Part shown: in pieces, positions 14,553 through 23,891 of the stretch
How the letters are laid out: each line of letters opens with the position of its first letter
Position numbering within the stretch: the first letter of the stretch is position 1
Virus record (IMG/VR): IMGVR_UViG_3300017746_000129
Span: 1-25,794 of that record
Reading direction: 5' to 3' (one strand)
DNA length: 25,794 nt
Origin: a virus
The notes under the pieces: generated by a model
What the model was told of the DNA's origin: nothing
The model's database searches: none
Seen by the model: only the letters and a program-made list of their open reading frames with translations
Position numbers and translations under genes: made by a program

Positions 14553-15812
14553 ATGCCAATAACAAATACTCCTAACGGTGGTTTAATAGAAGAAACTAAC
14601 CAACAGTATTACGCAGGTTCGCAGACTATAATATCTACAGCTAATCAAAGTGTTTTTAACTATACGTTTGATACTGAGTTAGATTTTAGAAATGCAGATC
14701 CAGGATCAACAGATTATGCTTTAAATAATTTTAAACTATACGTTAGTTCTAACGGCGCTCCTGATTCTTTTGAAGAATTTATACCTAGCAGTTCTTTATT
14801 TATACCTTATACAGTTTCTAACAACACTATAACGGTTTTAGCTAGCGATGGATCAACATTAAACACTGGTACCTATCTAGTAGTTCAATTAAAAAGTAGA
14901 CGTGGTGGAAGTTTTGGAGATAGAGATGCTTATGGATCTACCGTTGAAGAAAATTATGGAAGCTATGAGTATGTAAAAATAGTTGATGTAGTGAATAATT
15001 TTTTACTAGCGTATGTAGGTGAAGGCAAATTAATATCTAATGTAAAAAGAACAGATGTTATATTTCACGCTAAACGTGCTATACAAGAGTTTAGCTTTGA
15101 TACTTTAAAAGTTGTAAAATCCCAAGAATTAACAGTGCCTATTGGGTTGAGCATGCCACTACCTCAAGACTATATAAATCTTGTAGCGGTTTCTCGCATT
15201 GATAATCAAGGTGTTAAACACCCTATATATCCTACTGACTTAAGTATTAGACCTCAACAAACACTTATACAGGATAACGATGGTATACCTGTTCAAGACA
15301 ATCAAGGAACAAATACGCAGGGTAGTCCTTCTAAAACAAACGAACGTTGGGATAATAACCAAATAAAAAGCAGAGAAGAACTTTATGATTACTGGGTAGG
15401 TTTAGGTTACCAAAATGGTGACTGGCCTCAAGGTTGGGGATATCCAGGGCAACAATATGGTCTTGACACTACGTTAGCAAACATTAATGGTTATTACATG
15501 ATAGACCAGGCATTTGGCAAAATATCTTTCTCTAACGATCTCACAGAGTCTCTTATAGTATTAGAGTATATATCAGATGGCTTAGCGTATGAAGAAGATA
15601 TGAAGATACCTAAAATGGCTGAAGAGGCTATGTACGCACATATATCACACGCTATAGTAGCTAGTAGAATAGGTCAACCAGAGTATATAGTACAAAGATT
15701 AAAAAGAGAGCGTAGCGCTAAGCTTAGAAACGCTAAGCTAAGGTTATCTAATATAAAACCTATAGATATCATACAAGCTTTTAGAGGCAAATCTAAATGG
15801 ATAAAACACTAG
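14553..15812 (+). CDS. Ring/tail-neck structural protein with beta-rich N-terminal extension
   Basis: A 419-residue virion-type protein. Residues 1-140 form a beta-rich domain that begins after GLIEETNQQYYAGSQT and includes an FNYTFDTELDF stretch. Then comes the conserved-looking core: VVNNFLLAYVGEGKLISNVK (146-165), TDVIFHAKRAIQEFSFDTLK, VKSQELTVPIGLSMPLPQDY and INLVAVSRIDNQGVKHPIYP. Residues 285-318 are Trp/Gly/Tyr-rich, and the C-terminal part is basic and helical (HISHAIVASRIGQPE, LKRERSAKLRNAKLRLSN). Proteins with this core occur beside ring proteins in marine Bacteroidota phages, where the N-terminal extension is often shorter. The probable role is a second ring or gatekeeper. It starts seven bases after the previous stop. 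Confidence 0.72.
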   Translation: MPITNTPNGGLIEETNQQYYAGSQTIISTANQSVFNYTFDTELDFRNADPGSTDYALNNFKLYVSSNGAPDSFEEFIPSSSLFIPYTVSNNTITVLASDGSTLNTGTYLVVQLKSRRGGSFGDRDAYGSTVEENYGSYEYVKIVDVVNNFLLAYVGEGKLISNVKRTDVIFHAKRAIQEFSFDTLKVVKSQELTVPIGLSMPLPQDYINLVAVSRIDNQGVKHPIYPTDLSIRPQQTLIQDNDGIPVQDNQGTNTQGSPSKTNERWDNNQIKSREELYDYWVGLGYQNGDWPQGWGYPGQQYGLDTTLANINGYYMIDQAFGKISFSNDLTESLIVLEYISDGLAYEEDMKIPKMAEEAMYAHISHAIVASRIGQPEYIVQRLKRERSAKLRNAKLRLSNIKPIDIIQAFRGKSKWIKH

Positions 15813-15818
15813 AATTAA

Positions 15819-18800
15819 ATGGCTGAAGTTAAAAACGCTTTTATTAAATCTAAAATGAATCAAGACTTGGATGCTAGATTGCTTCCAAGCGGCGAGTATA
15901 GAGAAGGATTTAATATACAGGTTAGTAAATCAGAAGGTCCTGACGTTGGAGCGTTAGAGAACGTGCTTGGTAATCAAATGCTAGCGACAAGTCAACAAGA
16001 CTTGGAACAATTAACAGGGCTTTCAACTATAATCATAATAGGTGCTTATGTTGATAAAAGTAGTGATACTTTATTTTTATTCATAACAGACAATACTGGT
16101 AGTGAAAAATATAATCCTAATGCTAATAACTTTGTATATTCTTTTAATGTAACAAGTGAATTATATACTAGATTATTAACTGGTAATTTTTTAAATTTCC
16201 ACGTCAACTACCCAATTATTGGTATTAATCTTTTAGAAAATTTATTGTTTTTTACAGACAACAGAAACCAACCAAGAAAAATAAACATAAATAATATAAA
16301 GGCTGGTAGTAATGATTCTTTATATTATACTAATGAAGATCAAATATCTGTAGCTAAATATAACCCTTATCAAGCTATAAATTTATATAAGTATCAAAAA
16401 GATCCTGTACCTTATGGAGGTGAAGGTTTTGTAACTACAATGCAGGATGTTGTTAGTGAAAAACTACCTGATGGTACTACTGATAATCCTTACTATAACG
16501 AAAAGTACCCTGGTGATGAAGATTTTTTACAAGATAAATTTGTTAGATTTGGTTATAGATTTAAATTTGAAGATGGTGAATACTCTGTATTTTCTACGTT
16601 TACACAAGAAGCTTTTATACCTCAACAAGATGGTTATTTTTTAGGTAACACGCAATATACTTCAGACCCAAACATTACTGATGACGAAGGTAACACATAT
16701 AGAAGCGGTGAAGTTTCTTTTATGATTAACAAGGCTAATCAAATAGAACTAATAATTCCTCTTGAGTCTGAAAGTTTTATTGAAGCTCAAAATATTGTTG
16801 AAGTAGATATTCTTTATAAAGAATCAGATGGACTTGCCGTGCAAGTTGTAGATACATTAGATTTAAGTTATATCAATAAACAAAGAGAAGTATCTCCTGG
16901 AGTTTTTGAATATATAAATAAAAAAGAATACGCTGGTAATTGGTTTTTGCAATATACTTATCAAGGTAGAAAACCTTATAAAACATTACCAGAAAGTCAA
17001 TTGCTTAGGGTTTTTGATAAGATACCTGTAAAAGCTTTCGGTCAAGAGGTTTCAGGTAATAGAATTATATATTCTAATTTTCAAGATAAACACACGCCAC
17101 CAATTAATTTAAATTATAATGTAGCGGTTACTAATAAGTATCAATTTGAAGCTGATCAACCAGGGCAGCTTATTAATTCTACGCAATATAGAACAAGTAT
17201 TGTAGAATACCCAGAGCATACTGTAAAGCAGGATAGAAATTACCAAGTAGGAATTGTTTTGTCAGATAGATACGGAAGAACATCTTCTGTTTTACTTTCT
17301 AGCGTTGATAGTTTTTCAGATGAAAATGAAGGTATTTTTTACGGATCAACCGTTTTTAATAAATACATAAATAAAAGTCAATTTGATTCTGATTACGCGC
17401 CAAACGATTGGCAGGGCGATTCTATTAAATTAATATTTAACGACACTATAAACACAGCTCCAAACCCAATAACGCTTTATCCAGGTGTTTATAATGGAGA
17501 CTCAACAAAACCTGAATATAATCCGTTAGGTTGGTATAGTTATAAAGTTGTAGTAAAACAATTAGAACAAGAGTATTATAATGTATACCTACCTGGTATA
17601 CTAGAAGGCGATCCTAACGCAGCCACAACTGCTGGTAATCCAACTGGTACAATAGCTACAATACCTTTAATAGGTGATAACGTAAATAAAATTCCTAAAG
17701 AATTAACAAATGTAAATCCTACTCAAGAACAATTTACAAGTAGTACTGTTTTATTCCCAAGAGTTACAGCTAATTTTGTTAATGGCAATGATCCTACTTT
17801 TAATGAAGCGTTTTTCCCTACAAGTAGAGGTGTTAATGTAGCTGCTCTAGGTGATTATAGAGATTTGTTAAGAGAAAAAAATGGCGATCCTATTGACGCG
17901 CTACCTGATGTTTATGAATCAACAACAAACCCTTTAGTAGCTAGGCTTGCGACTGCTGATTCTGGAGTAGCTTATTCAAGTGATATCCTAGGAAGTTTTC
18001 CTTCAACTCAACCCACTCAACCATATCCTTTTTATTTAAGTGTTTTAGAAACAAACCCTGTAGTTTCAAGAATAGAATTATATTATGAAACTTCTACATC
18101 TGGAATTATACAAGATTTAAACCTAGCTACTATAGAAGGCGAAGATATACCAACGGATTTAATTAACTGGGATTTTAATTTAAACGAAAGCGATCCTGTT
18201 GGCACTGCTATAACAGATCCTTTTCACTTACAAACTACAGATCCGATTTTTGGTCTTATTGAAGCTAAAGACGTTACGCTTAACAGTTGGAATGTTTTTG
18301 ATGAAAGCGGTAATGATAGATTTAATGATTTTGAGGTAATTAAAATTAATAAAAATACACAGGATTTAAATGGCAATGCAACAAACTATGATAGATTTTA
18401 TTTAAAATCAAATAATACTTTTGTGTTTACGTCAGAATCTATAGGCGCTTCTGGTAGTTTTGTATTTGATTTTAATTTTAGTTTAACAGGCGAAACAGTA
18501 AGCGAAAATTTTGCTAGAGAAGGTGATTTAGGTAATGCCGCTCCTGTAATATTAGCCACGGATGGTTCTGCAAACCTACCAACATCTATACAAATAGATT
18601 CTAGTGTAGTAGATATATATCAATTTACAGGTAAAAATGGTTCTGTCAGTCAAAATCAAGGTGATAGAATTATAGATTTATTTTGGAGTATAATTTCAGG
18701 AAATGAATCTGGAAACTTTAACATTACAGCTAATGGTCTTTTACAGGCTATTGGTGATAATGTTACTGGTAGTTTTAATTTAACAATACAGTTAGAAGAC

Positions 18801-21098
18801 GGTGGTGGGGCAAGTGACACATATTTGCTAAATATTACTTCAGATGTTATACCTAATCTTACTTTTACTAATGATAATTTTTGGTGTACACCTATTGCGC
18901 CAATAACTCTTAGCACTGGTAATGGTAGTAGCTCTGGATTTTATTGGACATCTTCAGCTGACAATGCTCAGTTGAACGAACCATATTTAAGAAGTGTAAC
19001 TCCTAGTTTACAGCTACCTAGCTTGTTAAGTGGATATGACACTAGATCACAGACAGCGCAACAATCAGGCTGTGGCATGTTTACTTTTTCTAATACTAAT
19101 TTTACCAGCAAAGGAAACTACACTGATAACTTAGTTGTAAACCAAAGTCCACAAGCTAATACAAACCTACAATCAGGAACCGCGTTTGTACAGGTTACGG
19201 CTAATACTAGACAACCTTACTATAGCGATGCGTCAGGCAGCGGCATTGGTCAAGGCTGCATAAATGGTTTTGATGGTTTATTAAAAGTTACATTTCCAAT
19301 AGTGTTACAATATAGAGACCCTAACAGCTCTAGCTATCCAAACAATTGGGTTACGGCTATTGATACTGAAGGTGTAGACTGTACTTTTGGAGGTGAGCAA
19401 CAAACTAGTAGTAACCCTAGACTTGCTTATAATAATAACTTTGGTTTTTCTAAATCAGGTGTATTAGTTGAAAGAAATATATCCAGCTTGTCTACGCCTG
19501 GCGGAAATCCAGGCGATACATCACAGGTTAATATACAAATGTTTAAAGAAGGATTAGACAGTTGGCAGCAACCTTATGAACAAACAGGTGGTGGAGATAA
19601 TATAGAAAATGGAGAGCAACAAGTTTCCGGTTGGACTATTAGTGTTAAAAATGGTGGCGAAATAATTAATCCATCAACTTTTAAAAGAATACCTGTAAAC
19701 ATGGTTACTACTCAAAGTGCCATTAGATTTTTTGATTTATACTTAACAAGAAATAACTCAAACGCAACAACGCCTTTTACTGTAACTGTAAGAGTTAATG
19801 GCGAAGACGCTGTTACAAAATATGTTACAAATAATAATTTTAATAATTCTTATAAACTCAACTTAATAAATGTCGATGCCCCGCTTGGTTCGCTATTTAC
19901 AGTTTTTATAGAAGCTGATAGTGATATATCTTTTAATGAAATAAAATATGAATTAATAGACGGTAGAAGTGGTCAAGCTAGAACAATTTCAGAGTTTCCT
20001 ACATCTTTTGAATATGTAGCTACTTCTTCTACAGATGCGGTTTACACAACTGTTTTAGCATCTGAATCTAAACTTACAAAAACTTTTGCTTTTGGTAGAG
20101 ATCAATACTACAACGAAAGACCAGATAGATTTGGTGATTACAGACTTATAGTTAGATATCCTTTTGGAGATTACCCAGCGCCTGTTTCTTCAACGTGTGT
20201 TGGTAATGGTTTAGCTACAGTAACGCCTACTGGTTGCCCAGACAACGATGTGTTTAAGTCTACAAACAACATTGATTTTAGTGATGTGAAAATGCAATAC
20301 GGTGATTTCTATAATCCTGTAGCAGCTGGAAAACCTTGTTTACCTACAGAGTATAGTGATATTATTAATCCTTCTTCTTACGAATATAAAATATCTACAA
20401 TACCTACTAACAATACAGACGAAAACACAGCTGTAGAATTAGCTTCTAGAATACTGCCTACAAGAACTGTATACGCTAGAGAGTGGCATTGTAAATATAT
20501 AACAAAGTTATATACAGACGCCGCACTTCAAAATGAAGTAACAAATTTAGTTAGTGGTTGGTATAGTTATTCTTTAGCAACTGACGTCTCTAGAGTTGAA
20601 ACTAGTGGCACACAAAGTTATGACTTTGTATTATCACAAAATGATAGATCACATTCTCAAGAGCGAGGAGCTACGGTTGCTAGTATAGATTCTAACGAAG
20701 AAAGAAGATGGGTAGCTTATTTTGCTAATGGTGTTAAGCGAGCTGCATCAGCCGTGCCTAATATATTTGGAACAACCGGTTTTAGTGATATAGATGATGA
20801 TAACGACGATGCTTGTGTTGGTGTTAATATATACCCACAAAATTATTTTGATAACGAAAATCAATTTGATGGTCAAGAAAAAACATTAGTGTATACTACC
20901 TGTGGTGGCGTTCCTAGTATAATAATATTTGGTCCTAACGGTATTATTGGTCAAAATACACAAGAGTATTTTACAGTTTGTTTAGATAGAACTAAACTTA
21001 TAACCGTAGATAATCAACAAATAGATCCAGAAATTGATTCTGATAGCGATTGTAGTTCAGGTTTGTTTGATTCTGATTTAAATAAGCGAACGGACTAA
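15819..21098 (+). CDS. Giant tail/stabilisation-type structural protein with Cys-rich C-terminal module
   Basis: A 1759-residue protein, the largest here. The N-terminus (KNAFIKSKMNQDLDARLLPS, then GEYREGFNIQVSKSEG and DVGALENVLGN) is the typical start of crAss-like 'stabilisation' tail proteins. Residues 1-500 appear beta-propeller-like (repeated strands such as NLLFFTDNRNQPRKININ). Residues about 500-900 are variable. Residues about 910-1014 resemble a cadherin- or Ig-like domain (SIISGNESGNFNITANGLLQ, NLTIQLEDGGGASDTYLLNI). From C1023 onward the chain gains twelve cysteines where there were none, with several sheet-like blocks and an acidic end (DPEIDSDSDCSSG). The C-terminal 740 residues are probably an exposed, disulfide-stabilised or metal-binding host-contact module. 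The next gene may be the continuation of the same structural unit. Confidence 0.75.
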   Translation: MAEVKNAFIKSKMNQDLDARLLPSGEYREGFNIQVSKSEGPDVGALENVLGNQMLATSQQDLEQLTGLSTIIIIGAYVDKSSDTLFLFITDNTGSEKYNPNANNFVYSFNVTSELYTRLLTGNFLNFHVNYPIIGINLLENLLFFTDNRNQPRKININNIKAGSNDSLYYTNEDQISVAKYNPYQAINLYKYQKDPVPYGGEGFVTTMQDVVSEKLPDGTTDNPYYNEKYPGDEDFLQDKFVRFGYRFKFEDGEYSVFSTFTQEAFIPQQDGYFLGNTQYTSDPNITDDEGNTYRSGEVSFMINKANQIELIIPLESESFIEAQNIVEVDILYKESDGLAVQVVDTLDLSYINKQREVSPGVFEYINKKEYAGNWFLQYTYQGRKPYKTLPESQLLRVFDKIPVKAFGQEVSGNRIIYSNFQDKHTPPINLNYNVAVTNKYQFEADQPGQLINSTQYRTSIVEYPEHTVKQDRNYQVGIVLSDRYGRTSSVLLSSVDSFSDENEGIFYGSTVFNKYINKSQFDSDYAPNDWQGDSIKLIFNDTINTAPNPITLYPGVYNGDSTKPEYNPLGWYSYKVVVKQLEQEYYNVYLPGILEGDPNAATTAGNPTGTIATIPLIGDNVNKIPKELTNVNPTQEQFTSSTVLFPRVTANFVNGNDPTFNEAFFPTSRGVNVAALGDYRDLLREKNGDPIDALPDVYESTTNPLVARLATADSGVAYSSDILGSFPSTQPTQPYPFYLSVLETNPVVSRIELYYETSTSGIIQDLNLATIEGEDIPTDLINWDFNLNESDPVGTAITDPFHLQTTDPIFGLIEAKDVTLNSWNVFDESGNDRFNDFEVIKINKNTQDLNGNATNYDRFYLKSNNTFVFTSESIGASGSFVFDFNFSLTGETVSENFAREGDLGNAAPVILATDGSANLPTSIQIDSSVVDIYQFTGKNGSVSQNQGDRIIDLFWSIISGNESGNFNITANGLLQAIGDNVTGSFNLTIQLEDGGGASDTYLLNITSDVIPNLTFTNDNFWCTPIAPITLSTGNGSSSGFYWTSSADNAQLNEPYLRSVTPSLQLPSLLSGYDTRSQTAQQSGCGMFTFSNTNFTSKGNYTDNLVVNQSPQANTNLQSGTAFVQVTANTRQPYYSDASGSGIGQGCINGFDGLLKVTFPIVLQYRDPNSSSYPNNWVTAIDTEGVDCTFGGEQQTSSNPRLAYNNNFGFSKSGVLVERNISSLSTPGGNPGDTSQVNIQMFKEGLDSWQQPYEQTGGGDNIENGEQQVSGWTISVKNGGEIINPSTFKRIPVNMVTTQSAIRFFDLYLTRNNSNATTPFTVTVRVNGEDAVTKYVTNNNFNNSYKLNLINVDAPLGSLFTVFIEADSDISFNEIKYELIDGRSGQARTISEFPTSFEYVATSSTDAVYTTVLASESKLTKTFAFGRDQYYNERPDRFGDYRLIVRYPFGDYPAPVSSTCVGNGLATVTPTGCPDNDVFKSTNNIDFSDVKMQYGDFYNPVAAGKPCLPTEYSDIINPSSYEYKISTIPTNNTDENTAVELASRILPTRTVYAREWHCKYITKLYTDAALQNEVTNLVSGWYSYSLATDVSRVETSGTQSYDFVLSQNDRSHSQERGATVASIDSNEERRWVAYFANGVKRAASAVPNIFGTTGFSDIDDDNDDACVGVNIYPQNYFDNENQFDGQEKTLVYTTCGGVPSIIIFGPNGIIGQNTQEYFTVCLDRTKLITVDNQQIDPEIDSDSDCSSGLFDSDLNKRTD

Positions 21099-21136
21099 CT
21101 AGAGTAATATAATAAAAAAATAAGTGATAATAAAAT

Positions 21137-22624
21137 ATGCCAGCTATAATAGAAGTTAAGTATTTTAACGCGTTTATATTAAGAAAAACATACAACGCAG
21201 GTGATGTTCCTACTTGGGGTGGTTCTAGGGGTGATAATACTTATCCTCAGGCAGGCTTACAATTTGATACTAAATCTTGGTTTGTAGAAGAGGCTAGAAT
21301 AAAAGGCGGGTTTAATAATACGTCTGTAAGTTTTGGTACTAAAGCTTATTTAGTAGAGGAAGAACCACAAGCCTCTAAAAGAATTAACGCTCTTATATAC
21401 TCTGGTATATTCAACTCTAGAACTGGTGTTAATAATACTAATCAATTTCCGGCTGATAAAGATATAAGTAAAGCTGTAGATCCTGCAAATGGCAGTATAC
21501 AAAAGCTGCATGCTGAAGATACAAACCTTATTATATTTCAAGAAAATAAAATTAGTAGAGCTCTTATAGATAAAGATGCTATATATTCTGCTGAAGGTGG
21601 GGGTAGCGTTACGTCTTCAAATTTAGTTATAGGTCAAATAGTTCCTTACGCTGGTAACTTTGGTATAAGTAAAAACCCAGAAAGCTTTGCTGTATACGGT
21701 TTTAGAAAGTACTTTGTTGATAAAAATAGAAACGCTGTGCTTAGATTATCTCAAGACGGTCTTACAGAAATATCTAATTATGGTATGAAAGACTTTTTTA
21801 GAGATCAATTAACTTCTTTAGATTTAATTGTAAAAGAAAGGGGTAGAAAATCTGGTAAAATTATAGGTGGTTGGGACACATATACAAAGCAGTACGTTGT
21901 ATCTATGCAGCCGTCTGTTGATAATGAAAAACTAGCAGAATACGATAATTATAAAACACTTTCTTTTGATGAAGACGTAAGAGGTTGGACTAGTTTTTAT
22001 AACTATAAACCTTCATTTATGTTTAGTTTAAAAGGTAAATTTTATACTACACCAGTAGATTCAAGTAGTATAAATAGCGGGGTTTATCTTCATAACGCAC
22101 CGGATATAGACCCTGATTCACCTAGAGCTAATTTTTACGGTAGACAATATAATTCTAGTATAAAATTTATATTTAATCCTAAAGTTAGTTTATCTAAAAA
22201 CTTTAAAACAATTAACTATGAAGGTAGCAATGGTTGGCAAGTTGATTCTTTTATTTCTGATACAACAGGATTAGGATCACCTAATATTAATCAATTGGAT
22301 CCTAAAGCATCTGCTAGTCAAGACACTACAGCTGTAGTACTAAGTTATAACGAAGGTGCTTACGATTCTTATGGAAATCAAGCACCTAACCAATTGATAC
22401 CACCAGTGTTTCATGCTGGCTTTAATAGAAAAGAAAACAAATATATGGCTAATTTAATTAGCACTAGCGGGCCTGCATATGGCGAAGTATTGTTTAACGG
22501 TTCTATGACTGGGATTAAAGGTCAATTTGCAGAAGTAACAATGAGTACAGATTCTACAACAGATCCAGGTAAAATGAAAGAACTTTTTGCTGTATCATCT
22601 GAGTATGTAGACTCTGCGTATTAA
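21137..22624 (+). CDS. Tail stabilisation-type protein, second part
   Basis: A 495-residue beta-rich protein with strongly patterned segments. These are YNAGDVPTWGGSRGD (19-33), YPQAGLQFDTKSWFVEEARI (36-55), KGGFNNTSVSFGTKAYL (56-72), IYSGIFNSRTGVNNTNQFP (87-105) and EDTNLIIFQENKISRALIDK (126-145). Further on come IVPYAGNFGISKNPESFAVYG, FVDKNRNAVLRLSQDG and FDEDVRGWTSFYNYKPSFMF. The repeated Trp/Tyr/Asp strands suggest a beta-propeller, as in stabilisation or tail-hub proteins of marine Bacteroidota phages. The 38-base gap to the previous gene is A/T-rich with no Shine-Dalgarno, intron or frameshift signal. It is likely a partner subunit of the 15819 product and may form the tail base. Exact role uncertain. 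Confidence 0.75.
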   Translation: MPAIIEVKYFNAFILRKTYNAGDVPTWGGSRGDNTYPQAGLQFDTKSWFVEEARIKGGFNNTSVSFGTKAYLVEEEPQASKRINALIYSGIFNSRTGVNNTNQFPADKDISKAVDPANGSIQKLHAEDTNLIIFQENKISRALIDKDAIYSAEGGGSVTSSNLVIGQIVPYAGNFGISKNPESFAVYGFRKYFVDKNRNAVLRLSQDGLTEISNYGMKDFFRDQLTSLDLIVKERGRKSGKIIGGWDTYTKQYVVSMQPSVDNEKLAEYDNYKTLSFDEDVRGWTSFYNYKPSFMFSLKGKFYTTPVDSSSINSGVYLHNAPDIDPDSPRANFYGRQYNSSIKFIFNPKVSLSKNFKTINYEGSNGWQVDSFISDTTGLGSPNINQLDPKASASQDTTAVVLSYNEGAYDSYGNQAPNQLIPPVFHAGFNRKENKYMANLISTSGPAYGEVLFNGSMTGIKGQFAEVTMSTDSTTDPGKMKELFAVSSEYVDSAY

Positions 22625-22634
22625 ATTAAATTAT

Positions 22635-23054
22635 ATGATATTAAATACTAATAAAGAAAAAGATTGGGAATGTAGATTAGAAAACGCTCAATCTTTTTAT
22701 CCTACTATGTTAAAGTGGGCAAAGCAGCATAATTTTAATATAGTTCCAATAGAGTTAATGCCTTGGGATGTTTTTGTATTAAAAGAAAAAGGTAAAGACG
22801 TGTATTGTACTTCTTTATTTGTAGCAGATCATCTAGCTTTTACAGTGTTTCCTTTAGGAAATAAAGATGTAGAAGCTACTGCAGGTGGTTTAGCTTTTGT
22901 GTTTGAAACAATAGAAAAATATTGTAAAAAGTTAGATATACATATACTAGCAACAACAGTTGGTGAAACAAAATATAAAAGATTTTTAGAAAAAGTAGGT
23001 TGGTCTTGCACGGGTTTAGTTTGTGAAGATCATTACATGAAAATAATAACTTAA
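22635..23054 (+). CDS. Putative acyltransferase-fold (GNAT-like) small protein
   Basis: A 139-residue protein that I cannot assign firmly. The layout of a strand (VFVLKEKGKDVYCTSLFVAD), another (HLAFTVFPLGN), a long helix (AFVFETIEKYCKKLDIHILA) and then YKRFLEKVGWSCTGLVCEDH resembles the end of the GNAT fold ('...FLEKVGF...'). It contains five cysteines in 139 residues. Phage virion regions sometimes contain acyltransferase-fold proteins, for example the T7 gp13 family, so a virion or assembly role is possible. The acetyl-CoA pyrophosphate loop (R/Q-x-x-G-x-G/A) is not visible, so activity is doubtful. It starts ten bases after the preceding stop. Confidence 0.5.
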   Translation: MILNTNKEKDWECRLENAQSFYPTMLKWAKQHNFNIVPIELMPWDVFVLKEKGKDVYCTSLFVADHLAFTVFPLGNKDVEATAGGLAFVFETIEKYCKKLDIHILATTVGETKYKRFLEKVGWSCTGLVCEDHYMKIIT

Positions 23055-23056
23055 CT

Positions 23057-23878
23057 ATGGGAGATGCAGGAAGGTCAGTACAGGCAGGTGCGCAGGTAGC
23101 GGTAGCTGGTATGCAAATACTTTATGCTGAAAAGCAGGCCAAAAGAGCTAGAGAAAGAGAGCGAAAGCTTAAGGGTGAAATGGCAGAAGTTAAAAACTCT
23201 AGGCCTGATATTATAAATCCATACGAAGGTATAGAAGATTTAGGTAAAACTTTTGGAGATGCTTCAGGGGTTTTAGACGATCAATCTAGCCTAGCCATAG
23301 ACGCTAGTGGAGGTTTTTCAAATCCTTTTGCCAACATAGGTGTAGCAACTGGAGCAGCGGAGTTTGCTGCAGAGCAGGCTGATATATCGCTAGCTAATAC
23401 ACTAGATACTTTAGCAGCTACAGGTGCTAGTGCTGGTGGCGCGACTGCCTTAGCTCAAGCCGCATTGCAGAGTAAGCGTGGTATATCTAATGATATACAA
23501 AAACAAGAAATGCAAAACGCTCAGCTTAAAGCTCAAGGCGAACAAAATTTACAGCAAAGAGTTGCGGCTGAACAAGCTAGAGTACAAGGTGTACAGGTAT
23601 CTGAAGGTGTAAGACTTGACTCTGCAGAACTTTCAGAAGCTCAAAGAACTCAAGCTATGGCTTATCAAGAAGGTCAAAGGCTTCAAAACGCAGAAGCTAT
23701 GGGTGCTGAATATATGTTTGCGCAAGAAGAGCGCAGAACTATAGACGATTTAAATAGATTAAACTCTCAAATAACAGGAGCACAACAAGCACAACAAGCT
23801 GCCCAATCAGGTACAATGACAGCTCTTGGAAATCTAGGCCAAGGCTTAGGAAATCTAGGCGCTAGCTTTACAGATTAA
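23057..23878 (+). CDS. Internal virion protein, alanine/glutamine-rich, helical
   Basis: A 273-residue protein. The N-terminus (AGRSVQAGAQVAVAGMQILY) is a weakly hydrophobic helix, followed by a charged coiled segment (EKQAKRARERERKLKGEMAE). A Gly/Ser region leads to an Ala-rich stretch (ANTLDTLAATGASAGGATAL) with AQAALQSKRGISNDIQKQEM and long Gln/Ala/Glu helices to the end (QGLGNLGASFTD). This composition matches T7 gp14-like internal or core proteins and the 'cargo' proteins of crAss-like phages, which are packed inside the head and ejected into the cell. The segment 'AATGASAGGATALAQAAL.SKRGIS..I..QE..N..L' is recurrent in phage proteins of this type. It starts two bases after the preceding stop. 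Confidence 0.72.
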   Translation: MGDAGRSVQAGAQVAVAGMQILYAEKQAKRARERERKLKGEMAEVKNSRPDIINPYEGIEDLGKTFGDASGVLDDQSSLAIDASGGFSNPFANIGVATGAAEFAAEQADISLANTLDTLAATGASAGGATALAQAALQSKRGISNDIQKQEMQNAQLKAQGEQNLQQRVAAEQARVQGVQVSEGVRLDSAELSEAQRTQAMAYQEGQRLQNAEAMGAEYMFAQEERRTIDDLNRLNSQITGAQQAQQAAQSGTMTALGNLGQGLGNLGASFTD

Positions 23879-23891
23879 CAAACAAAAAAAT

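Noticed and set aside
15709-15745. Repeated CGCTAAGCT near the end of the 14553 gene
   Set aside because: It reflects the duplicated peptide AKLR in a basic helix. It is short, inside coding sequence and shows no extended pairing or array.
16447-16644. Nested 65-residue + strand frame within the giant tail gene
   Set aside because: It has low-complexity leucine/isoleucine-rich content caused by A/T codons read out of frame, and the gene around it is well supported.
21099-21136. Possible intron, frameshift or mobile-element remnant between the two tail genes
   Set aside because: Only 38 A/T-rich bases, with no conserved splice core, slippery run, inverted repeats or endonuclease gene.
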